Source of the DNA: JACQFZ01 sp045810625
GTDB lineage: Bacteria > Pseudomonadota > Gammaproteobacteria > Acidiferrobacterales > Sulfurifustaceae
Length of the DNA: 64,000 nucleotides
Direction of reading: 5' to 3'
Assembly: GCA_045810625.1 (NCBI GenBank)
Contig: JBJMVQ010000016.1
Location: forward strand, 1-64,000
Position 1 is the stretch's first letter; each line of letters begins with the position of its first letter. Made by a program: the position numbers and the translations under genes. The notes beneath the pieces are model-generated. The model saw only the letters and a list, made by a program, of their open reading frames with translations, made no database searches and was not told the DNA's origin. Of this stretch, positions 35,501 to 44,675 are shown piece by piece.

Positions 35501-38500
35501 CGCGAGCCCGCGCTGCGCCTCGGATACCGCGCCGCATGGTCGCTGTGCTTGCGCTCGAGCACCAGCCGCGTCCTCGGCACCTTCGGCGTTCTCTATTGCG
35601 AGCCGCGCATTCCCAATGACGATGAGCTTCGTTTCCTCGAGTTGATTGCCGACACTGCCGCGATGGCGGTCGAACGCTACCACGATGAAAAGTCGTTGCG
35701 GCTGCAGGCGGAAGTGCTGTCGCGCATTCACGACGCCGTCGTGATGCTCGACCTGGCCGGCCGCGTCCTGCGTTGGAACGAAGGCGCGGAGCGTCTGTTC
35801 GGCTACACCGCGGGTGAGACGATCGGGCGCTACGTCTGGGAGCTCGGCTTCGCGCCGGAAGAATACGCGCGTTTCGCCAGGCACGTGCTCGAACCGGCCA
35901 AACGCACGGGACGGTTCGAACGCATCATGCGCATGCGCGGGACGCGCGGTTTTCGCTACGTGCACATGTCGCTGTCACTGCTCAATGACGAGGAGCAGCA
36001 GCCGAGCGCGATCATCGGCTACTTGCTAGACGTGACCGACCGCGTCGAAGCGGAAAACGAGGTGAGTACGCGCATGCGCCAGCAGGCGGCGGTTGCGCGC
36101 CTCGGGCAGATGGCGCTTTCCGGTGTGACGCTCCCGGAGCTGCTCGACGGCGCCGTGCGGCTCGTGGCCGAGACGCTGCAAGTGGAGCTTTGCGAAGTGC
36201 TCGAGCTGGCGTCCGAGGGGTCGACGCTAGCGCTGCGCGCGGGCGTGGGCTGGGGCGAGGGCGAGATCTCGATCAGCACGGACGCGGCGGCGTCGCAGGC
36301 CGGCTTCACGCTCGGCAGCAGCGAACCGGTCGTCGTGGCCGATCGGGGCAGCGAGACGCGCTTCCAGGACACGGCGCTGCCGGAAAACGTGCTGAGCGGT
36401 ATGACCGTGGTCATCCCGGGAGCGCGTCGACCCTACGGTGTGCTCGGTGCGCATAGCGCGCAGACGCGGCGTTTTTCCGATCATGACGTCAATTTCCTGC
36501 AGTCGGTGGCGCACGTGCTCTCGAACGCGATCGAGCGTATGCGCTTCGAGGACGCGATGCGCCAGGCGCAGGAGGACCTCGAACGGAGAGTGGAGGAGCG
36601 CACCGCCGAGCTCGCAGGTGCGAATCAATCGCTGCGCGATGAAGTCGTCGAGCGCATGGGCGTCGAGAACGCGCTGCGCGACTCCGAAGCACAGTACCGC
36701 ATGCTGTTCGAACGCAATCCGCTCCCGGCGTGGGTGTTCGACATCAATAGCCGCAACATTCTCGCGGCCAACGAGACGGCGGTGTGGCAGTACGGCTACA
36801 CGCGCGACGAATTCCTGCGCATGGACATCGACGAGCTGCATCCGCCCGAGGAAGCGCAGCGCGTGCTCGATTATGCCGGGCGGTTCCCGCCGGAGACGGC
36901 GTACATCGGAGTGTGGAAGCACAAGAAGCAGGACGATGCCATCATCGACGTCGAGGTGTTCGTCTACGAGGTGTTGTTCCAAGGGCGCTGGGCGCGCCTG
37001 ATGCTCGCCAACGATATCACCGAGCGCCGGCGCACCGAGCAGGAATTCCGCTTGATGGAGACCATCACGCGTTCCGTGAGCGAGGCCCGCGACGTCGACG
37101 CGGCGCTCTATGCGGTGCTGCGCCCGATCTGCGAATGGACCGGTTGGGTGCTCGGCGAGGCGTGGCTGCCGGCGCCGAACGGCCGGCTGCGCTGCGCGCG
37201 GGCGTGGTACTACGGCGCCGAAGGCCTCGAAGATTTTCGCCGGCTATCGTGGGAGCGCGAGCTGGACGCCGATGAAGCGCTCGTCGGGCGGGCGTGGGCG
37301 ATGCAGCAGCCGGTTTGGATTCAGGACGTCACGACCGGGGAGGCGTTCGCGCGAGCGCCGCAGGCGGGAGCCGCCGGTCTGCGCGCGGGTATCGCGTTTC
37401 CTGTCCTCGCCGAGGGCGAGGTGGTGGCGTTGCTCGAGTTTTTCCTGCACGAGCCGCGGTTCGAAGACGAGCATCAAGTGAAGCTCGTCTCGACGATCGC
37501 GGCGCAGGTTGGCATCGCTATTCAGCGCAAACGTGCGGAAGAGCGGCTGCGCGAGAGCGAGGAGCGTTTCCGCCTGCTGCTCGAAGGCGCCCACGATTAC
37601 GCCATTTACATGCTGGATGAGGAAGGCCGCGTGGCGAGCTGGAACCGCGGCGCCGAGCGTCTGAAAGGCTATACGACCGAAGACGTGCTCGGGCGGCATT
37701 TCTCGATGTTTTACGGTGCGGATGAACAGGCGCGCGCTCGCGCGGAGCGCGCGCTCGCGCGCGCGATAACCGACGGTTCCTACGAGAGCGAAGGCTGGCG
37801 CCTGCGCAAGGACGGGACGCGTTTCTGGGTCACGGCGACGATTACTGCGCTGCGCGATTCGAGCGGGGCGCTACGCGGCTTCGTGAAGGTGATGCGCGAT
37901 ATCACCGACCGTAAACGCGCCGAGGAGCAGCTCAAGGAAAGCGAGGCGCGGCTGGCGCGCGCGCAGGAATTCTCGCTGCTCATGGTTGCACACGTCGGGC
38001 TCGACGGGCGCTGGCTCAAAGTGCCGCCGATGCTCTGCGCGACGCTCGCGTACCGTGAAGAAGAGTTGCTGGCGCGGCGCTTCGAAGACGTCACGCATCG
38101 GGACGACGTCGGCGCCGAGTGGGCGCAATGCGAGCGCTTGATCGGTGGTGCGGCGAAGTCGTTCGACTTGGAAAAGCGCTTCCTGCGCCGGGATGGAAAA
38201 GTGATCTGGGTTTACCAGAACACTTCCGTCGTGCTCGACAGCGACGACCGCCCGCTGCACTTCTTGACCTTCCTCCGCGACATCACCCAGCGCAAGGAGG
38301 CGGAGGAGCAGTTGCGCCGCAGTCAGATGCAGCTGACCGAGGCGCAACGCCTCGCTCACCTCGGGAGTTGGGAATGGGATATCGCAACCGGACGCGTCGA
38401 GTGGTCCGAGGAGCTGTACCGCATTCACGGTCTTGCACCGCGAACGCCGATGACCTTCGAGAGTTACCTGGCCCGTATCGACGCCCAAGATCGCGCGCGT

Positions 38501-39394
38501 GTACGCGCGACGATCGAAGCGGCGCTGACGAGCCGTCAACCGTTTACGCTGGAGGAGCGCATTCTTCGCGCCGACGGCGAGACGCGGCATCTGTTGTCCC
38601 AGGGGGCGGTCATCACCGACCCGCGCGGCGAGGTGACGCGCATGGTCGGCGTATGTCTCGACATTACCGAGCGCAAGCAAGCGGAGGCGCGGCTGCGCGA
38701 CTACATGCATCGGCTGCAGAACCTGTCGCAGCGGCTGCTCGAGGCGCAGGAAACCGAGCGCCGGCGCATCGCACGCGAGCTGCACGACCAGATCGGCCAG
38801 GACTTGTCGGTCATCAAGATCAATTTGCAGGCGCTGCAACGCCTGCCGGGCGCCGCGAGCGCCCGTCCGCACGTCGACGAGACGATTCGCGTCGTCGAGG
38901 GTGTGTTGTCGACCGCGCGCAACCTCTCGGTCGAGTTGCGGCCTTCGATGCTCGATGACCTTGGCTTGGTCGCAGCACTAAGGTGGTATCTGGATCGTCA
39001 GGTGCAGCGAGCCGGGGTTACGCTGCATTTCGAAGCGGATACCGTGTACGGGCGTCTGAGCCCGACGATCGAGACCGCCTGCTTTCGATTGGCACAGGAG
39101 GCGGTCACCAATATCTTGCGCCACGCGGACGCGCGCCACGTAAAGGTCACGATAGAGCGCAGCGACGCGGAACTCGTGTTACGCGTCAGCGACGATGGCC
39201 GCGGCTTCGATGTCGAAGCCGCGCGCGAGCGGGCGGCCGGTGGCGAAAGCTTCGGACTGCTCGGAATGGAAGAGCGCGCCTTGCTTGCTGGAGGCAAGCT
39301 CGAAATAATATCGACGCGAGGGGAAGGAACCGCAGTCGTAGCGCGGTTTCCGCTCTCCGCAACTGCAGAGGTCCTTCATGAACACTCCAATTAA
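32555..39394 (+). CDS. Giant soluble GAF/PAS sensor histidine kinase
   Basis: A 2279-residue cytosolic kinase without membrane helices. Reading order by eye: six alternating GAF-PAS pairs (about 20-275, 294-573, 582-873, 883-1165, 1173-1492, 1498-1787), two further PAS domains (about 1797-1912 and 1918-2038), a HisKA_3 dimerisation domain with phospho-His2077 in RRIARELHDQIGQDLSVIK, and an HATPase domain (about 2177-2270, DDGRGFD and FGLLGMEERALL). Each PAS ends in a DITERK- or DVTDR-like linker. A coiled coil joins GAF5 and PAS5. It lacks the usual receiver. The ATG at 32555 has no good ribosome site, so the first residues are uncertain. It overlaps the regulator gene by 17 bases. Confidence 0.92.
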   Translation: MRNPSHSVPFKANASIAPRDIVDFGARALRWVGKGPRIVARCVATALDEALHPILVYVTLVDPLSGETVTAADGDANDESDSAAPKWAEVLAPWLSASECGRTHLVQLPRQAAKLKLLVAGVGEAAEAGYIAVVSADPSFPSERDESLLAIATQQAALCLAASRVPTPSVQQQLNQLVSEADEGVEVIDGDWRLVYLNEKAVAFLGRPREQLIGMQLWDLFPDVVGSETWRRLHDVMERRESARFEIYYDPWQRWFDVRARPLGDGIAIVFADITERKCAFAAEREARAEAESLRDLGVALNSDLDLHSRLQRINEAATEAVGAEFGAFLYASGGACEVYAFCGGPHEAFEKFAVSRYAEVFAPMHRGGAVLRLDDVDIAPYAGGSSRQGVSDRMPVKCVLAAPVRSRTGTILGALFFGHTEAGRFTERHERIVVGIAAQAAVALENAKLFEAVRDQADRLRVMHAQAPVGIAEVDFEGRFLAVNDRYCEILGYRRQDLLQRHVRDVIHPDDVAIDLEKFQALIAGKISGYQREKRYRCQDGRVIWGRVSTALLRDDQGGPRCVVGILEDITERHQAEERSRFLAEASKRLAAALDYKDTLAQVARLAVSVVADWCAVDIVETRGSLSRLAVAHRDSAKLSLARELHRRYPPDPAATRGPHHVVRTRTTQFIAEVTDDLIKSVARDSEHLAALRALRLNSYICAPLVARERVLGALTFVAEAPRRFTEVDREFAEELARRAAIAIDNARLFEEMREQAARLRATYDRAAVGICEVGLDGCYLGANDRFCAITGYSREELYTRRFHDITHPEDLGGNSTLFTELQLGGRDNYQIDKRYIRKDGTQVWVNVSASLVRDSDGRPKYCIGTVEDITERRRAEIVINGQRKALEQMARGAPLRVVLETLVDTFDRQSMAGATGMVLLLDRDAGVLRPGAVGRLPEEWLEAIREVPVGPEHASCGAAAHQGDSVFVSDIRTDPRWDAYREPALRLGYRAAWSLCLRSSTSRVLGTFGVLYCEPRIPNDDELRFLELIADTAAMAVERYHDEKSLRLQAEVLSRIHDAVVMLDLAGRVLRWNEGAERLFGYTAGETIGRYVWELGFAPEEYARFARHVLEPAKRTGRFERIMRMRGTRGFRYVHMSLSLLNDEEQQPSAIIGYLLDVTDRVEAENEVSTRMRQQAAVARLGQMALSGVTLPELLDGAVRLVAETLQVELCEVLELASEGSTLALRAGVGWGEGEISISTDAAASQAGFTLGSSEPVVVADRGSETRFQDTALPENVLSGMTVVIPGARRPYGVLGAHSAQTRRFSDHDVNFLQSVAHVLSNAIERMRFEDAMRQAQEDLERRVEERTAELAGANQSLRDEVVERMGVENALRDSEAQYRMLFERNPLPAWVFDINSRNILAANETAVWQYGYTRDEFLRMDIDELHPPEEAQRVLDYAGRFPPETAYIGVWKHKKQDDAIIDVEVFVYEVLFQGRWARLMLANDITERRRTEQEFRLMETITRSVSEARDVDAALYAVLRPICEWTGWVLGEAWLPAPNGRLRCARAWYYGAEGLEDFRRLSWERELDADEALVGRAWAMQQPVWIQDVTTGEAFARAPQAGAAGLRAGIAFPVLAEGEVVALLEFFLHEPRFEDEHQVKLVSTIAAQVGIAIQRKRAEERLRESEERFRLLLEGAHDYAIYMLDEEGRVASWNRGAERLKGYTTEDVLGRHFSMFYGADEQARARAERALARAITDGSYESEGWRLRKDGTRFWVTATITALRDSSGALRGFVKVMRDITDRKRAEEQLKESEARLARAQEFSLLMVAHVGLDGRWLKVPPMLCATLAYREEELLARRFEDVTHRDDVGAEWAQCERLIGGAAKSFDLEKRFLRRDGKVIWVYQNTSVVLDSDDRPLHFLTFLRDITQRKEAEEQLRRSQMQLTEAQRLAHLGSWEWDIATGRVEWSEELYRIHGLAPRTPMTFESYLARIDAQDRARVRATIEAALTSRQPFTLEERILRADGETRHLLSQGAVITDPRGEVTRMVGVCLDITERKQAEARLRDYMHRLQNLSQRLLEAQETERRRIARELHDQIGQDLSVIKINLQALQRLPGAASARPHVDETIRVVEGVLSTARNLSVELRPSMLDDLGLVAALRWYLDRQVQRAGVTLHFEADTVYGRLSPTIETACFRLAQEAVTNILRHADARHVKVTIERSDAELVLRVSDDGRGFDVEAARERAAGGESFGLLGMEERALLAGGKLEIISTRGEGTAVVARFPLSATAEVLHEHSN

Positions 39395-40034
39395 GGTATT
39401 GCTGGCAGACGATCACAGCCTCTTCCGCGCAGGCGTTCACGCGCTGCTCTCGAACATCGACGGCGTCGATGTCGTCGGCGAGGCCGACACCGGACGCAAG
39501 GCCCTGGAGATGGTCGGGGCGCGTGCGCCGGACGTCGTGCTGATGGACATCGCCATGCCGGAGATGAACGGGCTCGAGACGACGACGCGCGTCACGCGCG
39601 AATACCCCGGGGTGCGCGTGATCATGCTGTCGATGCACGCAGGTGAGGAGTACGTGATGCAGGCGCTGCGCGCGGGTGCGTCGGGTTATCTGTTGAAGGA
39701 TGCAGCCACGTCCGAGCTCGAGCTCGCAGTGCGCGCGGTCGCGCGCGGCGAGACCTATCTCACGCCGACGATCTCGAAGCGCGTCATTGACGACTACTTG
39801 ATGCGCACGACGGGATCGCAGGGTCCGGTCGATCAGCTCACCAAGCGCCAGCGCGAAATCCTGCAGCTCATTGCGAAGGGGTACACGTCGAAAGAAATGG
39901 CGCAGATGCTCAATCTGAGCCCAAAGACGATCGAGACGCACCGCACGCAGCTGATGAAGCAGCTCGACATACACGACGTCGCCGGTCTGGTCCGCTACGC
40001 CATTCGCGTGGGATTGGTGACCCTCGACGCATAG
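39378..40034 (+). CDS. NarL/FixJ-type response regulator, partner of the giant kinase
   Basis: A 218-residue regulator. The receiver has acid residues in LLADDHSLFRAGVHALLS, phosphoacceptor Asp in VVLMDIAMPEMNGL and Lys in GYLLKDAAT. The C-terminal LuxR helix-turn-helix is TKRQREILQLIAKGYTSKEM followed by NLSPKTIETHRTQLMKQL. HisKA_3 kinases normally pair with NarL-type regulators, and the genes overlap by 17 bases with a GAGG ribosome site inside the kinase gene, so the pairing is secure. The DNA targets cannot be told. Confidence 0.92.
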   Translation: MNTPIKVLLADDHSLFRAGVHALLSNIDGVDVVGEADTGRKALEMVGARAPDVVLMDIAMPEMNGLETTTRVTREYPGVRVIMLSMHAGEEYVMQALRAGASGYLLKDAATSELELAVRAVARGETYLTPTISKRVIDDYLMRTTGSQGPVDQLTKRQREILQLIAKGYTSKEMAQMLNLSPKTIETHRTQLMKQLDIHDVAGLVRYAIRVGLVTLDA

Positions 40035-40516
40035 AGGTTTATCCGTAGTGGTTCAGGTGATACCCGTAGTTCCCTAAAGTTTTTCCCTCATTATGGTCCG
40101 ACGGTGCGCTTTGGTAAGGTCGCACCGCTCGTGTGTCTTTCCTCTGCGGTACGTCGGCGGCCGTCGGCGCCTTCGACGAGAGATCGAATTTGACTTTTCA
40201 CAGGCGAGGCGAAGCTGAACCAGCCCTCTCGGGCTCGATTCGCGCAATCGAGCAAGAGAACGTCGTGGATCGCGGCGCCAATTCGCGGCTTGCCGCGGCT
40301 AACAGGACATCGCCCGTGAGACTCGCGACCGCGTCTTTATGCTTCGACGGCATCGATTGTCGGATCTCGTGATCGTATGGAAATAGACGTTGCGTCCGAT
40401 TTGCGTCTGCGTGGGGCGGCGTGCGGCGGCGCCGGCAGCGACGGCGGTTGCTTTGACCCCGCGCGCACCGGAGGCGGGACGCCGGCGGGAAACGGGTTTC
40501 GGCTGCGGCGGCTCGC
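40035..40516. other. Gene-free stretch between the two signalling modules
   Basis: 482 bases with no convincing gene; open frames here (for example 40133-40372) lack ribosome sites and family resemblance. The first part is AT-richer than the surroundings (CCCTAAAGTTTTTCCCTC at about 40070) and is followed by a 7-bp hairpin, CGGTGCG (40102-40108) and CGCACCG (40121-40127), which may be the end of the kinase-regulator transcript. A promoter for the next operon is expected but not clear. Confidence 0.5.
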
Positions 40517-43186
40517 ATGTCGGTGAAAATTTTCGACCTGAGCAACGTGTCGATGCGCTGGAAGACGGTCGCCGTCATGCTCACGGTGGCCGGTGTAAGC
40601 GTCCTGCTCGAAGGCGCGGGCCTCTTGCGGCATACCCGTACGACTTTCGAGCGCGAGATCGTTCAAGACCTCTCGGTCGTCGGCGATCTCATCGGACACC
40701 ACGGCGCGGCAGCTGTCGCGTCCAACGACCGGCGTACGGCAGCGGACATCCTGACCGCCTTGCGCCGGGATGAGCGCGTGATCGCCGGAGCGTTTTACGA
40801 TCGCGACGGCAAGATGGTCGCGGATTATTACCGCACCGACGCCGATCGTTCACTGCTGCCGGCGTCGGTCCCCGTCGGCCGCGCTCCGGTGTTTACCGCC
40901 GATAGCGTGACGGTCGCGCGTCCGATCGAGACGGACGCACGATTCGTCGGAGAGCTCCATCTCGTCGCGGATATGCGCGACTGGAAGCAGGCGCTGCTTC
41001 GGTTTCTCGCCGTCTTGGCGCTGCTCTTCGCCGGCGTGCTCGTCGTCGGTTTCGTCGTATCGATGGGGCTGCAGCGTCTGGTGACAGGTCGGGTCGACGA
41101 GCTCGCGCGGCTGATGCGGCGGGTGGTAAAGGAGCGCGATTACGGGCTGCGCGCGGTGAAGCGCGGCAACGACGAGATCGGCCAGCTCGTCGACGGCTTC
41201 AACGAGATGCTTGCCGAGATCGGAAGCCGGCGCGCGCAGGCGGAGACGTCGCAACGGTTGCTGCGCGCGAGGGTGGCCGAGTTGGACGCGGAGATCACGG
41301 AACGCAAACGCGTCGAGGCCGAATTGCGCCGCAGCCGTCAGCAGGTGCAAAGCTTCATCGAAAATGCGAACGTCGGACTGAACAGGATCGGACCGGACGG
41401 CACCATTCTCTGGGCGAACCGCTACGAGCCCGTCATCCTCGGTTACTCGCTCGAGGAGTACGTCGGTCGCAATATCGCGGATTTTTACGCCGATCCCGAC
41501 GTCGCCGCGGACGTGTTGGCGCGGCTACGACGCAGTGAAACTTTCGAAAATTACGAAGTGCGGCTGCGCGCCAAGGACGGTTCGATCCGCTATGGCCTCG
41601 TCAATTCGACGATACACCGGGAGAACGACGAAGTCGTGCACATGCACTGCTTCACGCACGACATCAGCGAGCGCAAATGCGCGGAGAGCGCCCTGCGCGC
41701 GAGCGAAGCGCGCTATCGCACGCTGGTCGCCGCGACCGCCTCGGTCGTCTTCGCAACCGACGCGACGGGAAACGTGACCGGCCGGCTGCCCTCATGGGAA
41801 GACTATACCGGCCAATCCTGGGACGAATATGGCGGGATGGGGTGGCTGGCGAAAGTTCATCCGGACGACCACCAGGGACTGCGCAACGCTTTCGCGCTCG
41901 GGCAGGAGGACGCGAGGTCGTTCGATGCCGAGGTGCGCGTCTGGCACGCGCGCAGTCAACGCTACCGTTACTGCGTGCATCGCGCAGTGCCGCTCGCGAG
42001 GAATGACGGCGTGATACAGGAATGGATCGGCACACTGATGGACGTTGACGATCGTAAGCGCGCCGAGGAGCACTTCCGGCTGGCGGTCGAAAGCGCGCCG
42101 AATGCGATGGTAATGATCGACGAGCGCGGAAAGATCGTGCTGGTGAACCGACGGTTGCTGGCGCTCTTCGGCTACACGCGCGATGAGCTGATCGGTAAGC
42201 CCGGCGCATGGCTTCTGCCCGAACGGCTTCACAAATCCGAGCGCGCACTCGGCGGTCATGGTTCCAATCCATTGCCGGAGCGGACCGCTGCAAGCTGCGA
42301 GCTGCGGGTGCGGCACAAGGACGGGCGCGAAATACCGGTCGAGATCGGCTTGAGTCCCATGAACACCGAGGAAGGGACGTTCTCCCTCGCTTCGGTCAAC
42401 GACATATCGGAGCGCCGGCGCGCCGAGCAGGACCTAAAGCGTTACACCGAGGAGCTGCAGCGCAGCAACCGCGAGCTAGGGCAGTTCGCCTATGTCGCGT
42501 CGCACGATCTGCAGGAGCCGATGCGCGCCATTTCCGGTTGCGTTCAGCTGCTCGCGCAGCGGTACCGCGACAAGCTCGACGCGCGGGCGCACGAGCTGAT
42601 CGAACATACCGTGAGCGGCGCCGCCCGTATGCAGGCGCTGATCAACGATCTCCTGAGCTACTCGCGCGTCAGCAGCCGGGCGCGTCCCTTCGAGGTGTGC
42701 GACATCCATCATCCGATACGACAAGCGCTCGCCAACCTCGAATTCGCGATCCAGGAGTCGCACGCCAAGGTCACCGTTGCGGGAATGCCGTTGGCAAGCG
42801 TCGACCCGACGCAGTTCACGCAGCTCTTTCAGAATCTGATCGGCAACGCCATCAAGTTCCGCGCCGAACGTGTCCCCGAAATTCACGTGGGCGCGGAGCC
42901 GCGCTCGGGTAACTATCTGTTCTGGGTGAAGGACAACGGTATCGGCGTCGAGCCGCAATGCGCCGATCGGATCTTCGGCGTGTTTCAACGGTTGCATGGT
43001 CGCGCTAAATATCCGGGCAACGGCATCGGGCTCGCGATCTGTCGCAAGATCGTCGAGCGCCACGATGGCCGCATTTGGGTCGAGTCCATTCCAGGGATCG
43101 GGTCCACCTTCTACTTCACTCTGCCCCTGAAGAGCGTGCACAATGTCGCAGCAGCATCCGAGCGTTACAGCAACCCGCAGCGCTAA
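40517..43186 (+). CDS. CHASE8/HAMP/PAS membrane sensor histidine kinase
   Basis: An 889-residue kinase. Membrane helix 1 is about residues 15-36. A periplasmic domain of about 120 residues (RTTFEREIVQDLSVVGDLIG and AGAFYDRDGKMVADYY resemble the CHASE8 type) is followed by helix 2 (about 158-182), HAMP (about 183-238), a coiled coil and three PAS domains (about 276-388, 399-513, 520-634). HisKA has His663 in YVASHDLQEPMRAISGC, and the HATPase domain ends near 875. The SHDLQEP type of HisKA resembles phytochrome-like and Rcp1-coupled kinases, in agreement with the receiver gene that overlaps its end by 44 bases. Confidence 0.9.
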   Translation: MSVKIFDLSNVSMRWKTVAVMLTVAGVSVLLEGAGLLRHTRTTFEREIVQDLSVVGDLIGHHGAAAVASNDRRTAADILTALRRDERVIAGAFYDRDGKMVADYYRTDADRSLLPASVPVGRAPVFTADSVTVARPIETDARFVGELHLVADMRDWKQALLRFLAVLALLFAGVLVVGFVVSMGLQRLVTGRVDELARLMRRVVKERDYGLRAVKRGNDEIGQLVDGFNEMLAEIGSRRAQAETSQRLLRARVAELDAEITERKRVEAELRRSRQQVQSFIENANVGLNRIGPDGTILWANRYEPVILGYSLEEYVGRNIADFYADPDVAADVLARLRRSETFENYEVRLRAKDGSIRYGLVNSTIHRENDEVVHMHCFTHDISERKCAESALRASEARYRTLVAATASVVFATDATGNVTGRLPSWEDYTGQSWDEYGGMGWLAKVHPDDHQGLRNAFALGQEDARSFDAEVRVWHARSQRYRYCVHRAVPLARNDGVIQEWIGTLMDVDDRKRAEEHFRLAVESAPNAMVMIDERGKIVLVNRRLLALFGYTRDELIGKPGAWLLPERLHKSERALGGHGSNPLPERTAASCELRVRHKDGREIPVEIGLSPMNTEEGTFSLASVNDISERRRAEQDLKRYTEELQRSNRELGQFAYVASHDLQEPMRAISGCVQLLAQRYRDKLDARAHELIEHTVSGAARMQALINDLLSYSRVSSRARPFEVCDIHHPIRQALANLEFAIQESHAKVTVAGMPLASVDPTQFTQLFQNLIGNAIKFRAERVPEIHVGAEPRSGNYLFWVKDNGIGVEPQCADRIFGVFQRLHGRAKYPGNGIGLAICRKIVERHDGRIWVESIPGIGSTFYFTLPLKSVHNVAAASERYSNPQR

Positions 43187-43637
43187 GATCGGTGGCTCGG
43201 CGGCGCGGACCGAGCCGGGCGACGTCTTGCTCGTCGAAGACAGTCCCACGGATGCGTTCATGATCCGCGAGATCCTGTCGCAACTGCAGGTGCAACACCG
43301 GCTGCACGTCGTGGAGGACGGAATAGAAGCGCTCGGGTTTCTGCGGCGCGAAGGCGCGTATCGAGACGCGCCGCGCCCCGATTTGATACTGCTCGATCTA
43401 CAGCTTCCGCGTAAAAGCGGGCGGGAAGTGCTGACGGAGATCAAGGCGGACGAGAGCTTGCGCCTGATTCCGGTGGTGGTGCTGTCGAGCTCGCGCGCAG
43501 ACGCCGATATCGTGGCCGCCTATCGCGGCTTCGCCAATTCTTACGTGAGCAAACCCATCGATTACGACGAGTTTGCCGAAGCCCTGCGTCTCATCGAACG
43601 CTTTTGGCTCGGGCTTGCGATTCGGGTAAGGGAATAA
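43143..43637 (+). CDS. Stand-alone receiver protein (Rcp1-like)
   Basis: A 164-residue single receiver. The pattern DVLLVEDSPTDAFMIREIL, a long alpha-2 loop (FLRREGAYRDAPRPDLILLD) with phosphoacceptor Asp85 and LPRKSGREVLTEIK is typical of the Rcp1 group paired with phytochrome-like kinases. The C-terminal KPIDYDEFAEALRLIERFWLG helix is a known dimer interface in that group. It has no output domain. The ATG at 43143 lies inside the preceding kinase gene; a later start cannot be excluded, because the first 25 residues are unconserved. Confidence 0.85.
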   Translation: MSQQHPSVTATRSAKIGGSAARTEPGDVLLVEDSPTDAFMIREILSQLQVQHRLHVVEDGIEALGFLRREGAYRDAPRPDLILLDLQLPRKSGREVLTEIKADESLRLIPVVVLSSSRADADIVAAYRGFANSYVSKPIDYDEFAEALRLIERFWLGLAIRVRE

Positions 43638-43640
43638 GAA

Positions 43641-44528
43641 ATGGAGGAAAAGGCGGTCAAGGTTTTATTGGTCGAGGACAGTCCGACCGATGCGCTGCTG
43701 CTCACGGAGGCGCTCGGCGACGAGCGCAGTATGCAATTCCGTACCGCGCACGCGGAAACGCTTGCCGACGCGATGAAGCGCCTGCAAGAGCAGGCGTTCG
43801 ATCTCATTCTGCTCGATTTGGGTCTCCCCGACAGCCAGGGTCTGGAAACGTTCGCGCGCATGCACGATCACGTGCCGCAAATCCCGATCATCGTCTTGAC
43901 CGGGCTCGACGACGATGCGCTCGCGATTCAGGCCGTGAAGGAGGGCGCGCAGGATTTTCTAACGAAGGGTCGCGTCGACCGCTATTGGCTGGTGCGCAAC
44001 ATCCGGCATGCGCTCGAGCGGCACCAGATGTATCTCGAAGTGCACGCGCTGTCGCTCACCGACGGATTGACCGGGCTGTACAACCGTCGCGGTTTCGTGA
44101 CGCTCGCCGAGCAGCAGCTGAAGGTCGCTCGCCACTCCGGCCGCGGCCTGATTCTCGTGTATGCCGACCTTGATCGCCTCAAGTACATCAATGACACCTT
44201 CGGGCACCAGGCCGGCGACGAGGCGCTGGTACAGGCGGCCGAAATACTGGAGCGGACCTTTCGCGCGTCCGACATCCTCGGCCGCATCGGCGGCGACGAG
44301 TTCGCGGCACTCGCGATCCGCGGCAGCGACGAGGGTGTGCAGGCGATTCCCGAGCGGTTGAAGCGCATGGTTGCGGAGCACAACACCGCCAAGCCGCGAC
44401 CGTGGAAGCTCTCCATGAGCACGGGGGCGATGTACTTCGACCTACATGAGAGTCTGAGCATCGAGGAAATGATGCAGCGCGCCGACCGCGTGATGTACGA
44501 GCAAAAGCGTTCGCGGGCTCATCACTGA
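43641..44528 (+). CDS. Response regulator with GGDEF output (diguanylate cyclase)
   Basis: A 295-residue receiver-GGDEF protein that should make cyclic di-GMP. The receiver has Asp59 (LILLDLGLPDSQGLETF) and Lys in DFLTKGRVD. The GGDEF motif is intact at residues 217-221 (GRIGGDEFAAL), the substrate region ADLDRLKYINDTFGHQAGDE is normal, and the inhibitory RxxD site (RASD) lies five residues before GGDEF, so product feedback is expected. It starts three bases after the receiver gene with an AAGGGA ribosome site. It is the likely output of the kinase-receiver pair upstream. Confidence 0.93.
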   Translation: MEEKAVKVLLVEDSPTDALLLTEALGDERSMQFRTAHAETLADAMKRLQEQAFDLILLDLGLPDSQGLETFARMHDHVPQIPIIVLTGLDDDALAIQAVKEGAQDFLTKGRVDRYWLVRNIRHALERHQMYLEVHALSLTDGLTGLYNRRGFVTLAEQQLKVARHSGRGLILVYADLDRLKYINDTFGHQAGDEALVQAAEILERTFRASDILGRIGGDEFAALAIRGSDEGVQAIPERLKRMVAEHNTAKPRPWKLSMSTGAMYFDLHESLSIEEMMQRADRVMYEQKRSRAHH

Positions 44529-44675
44529 CGCCGCTTCATTCACCGCGGCCCCGCGCCATCCCGCCCGACGTCCGCTTCCACACTCTCAGTCCGCTATTCT
44601 TGCCTTCGACGGGGAATCACGTTAAAAGGCGTGTCCCGGGCGCGGGTGACGCGCCAATCTGCTAGAGGCCGAAGG

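Noticed and set aside
34463..35965. 500-codon minus-strand frame inside the giant kinase gene
   Set aside because: Antisense to GAF/PAS domains with clear family motifs; no independent evidence.
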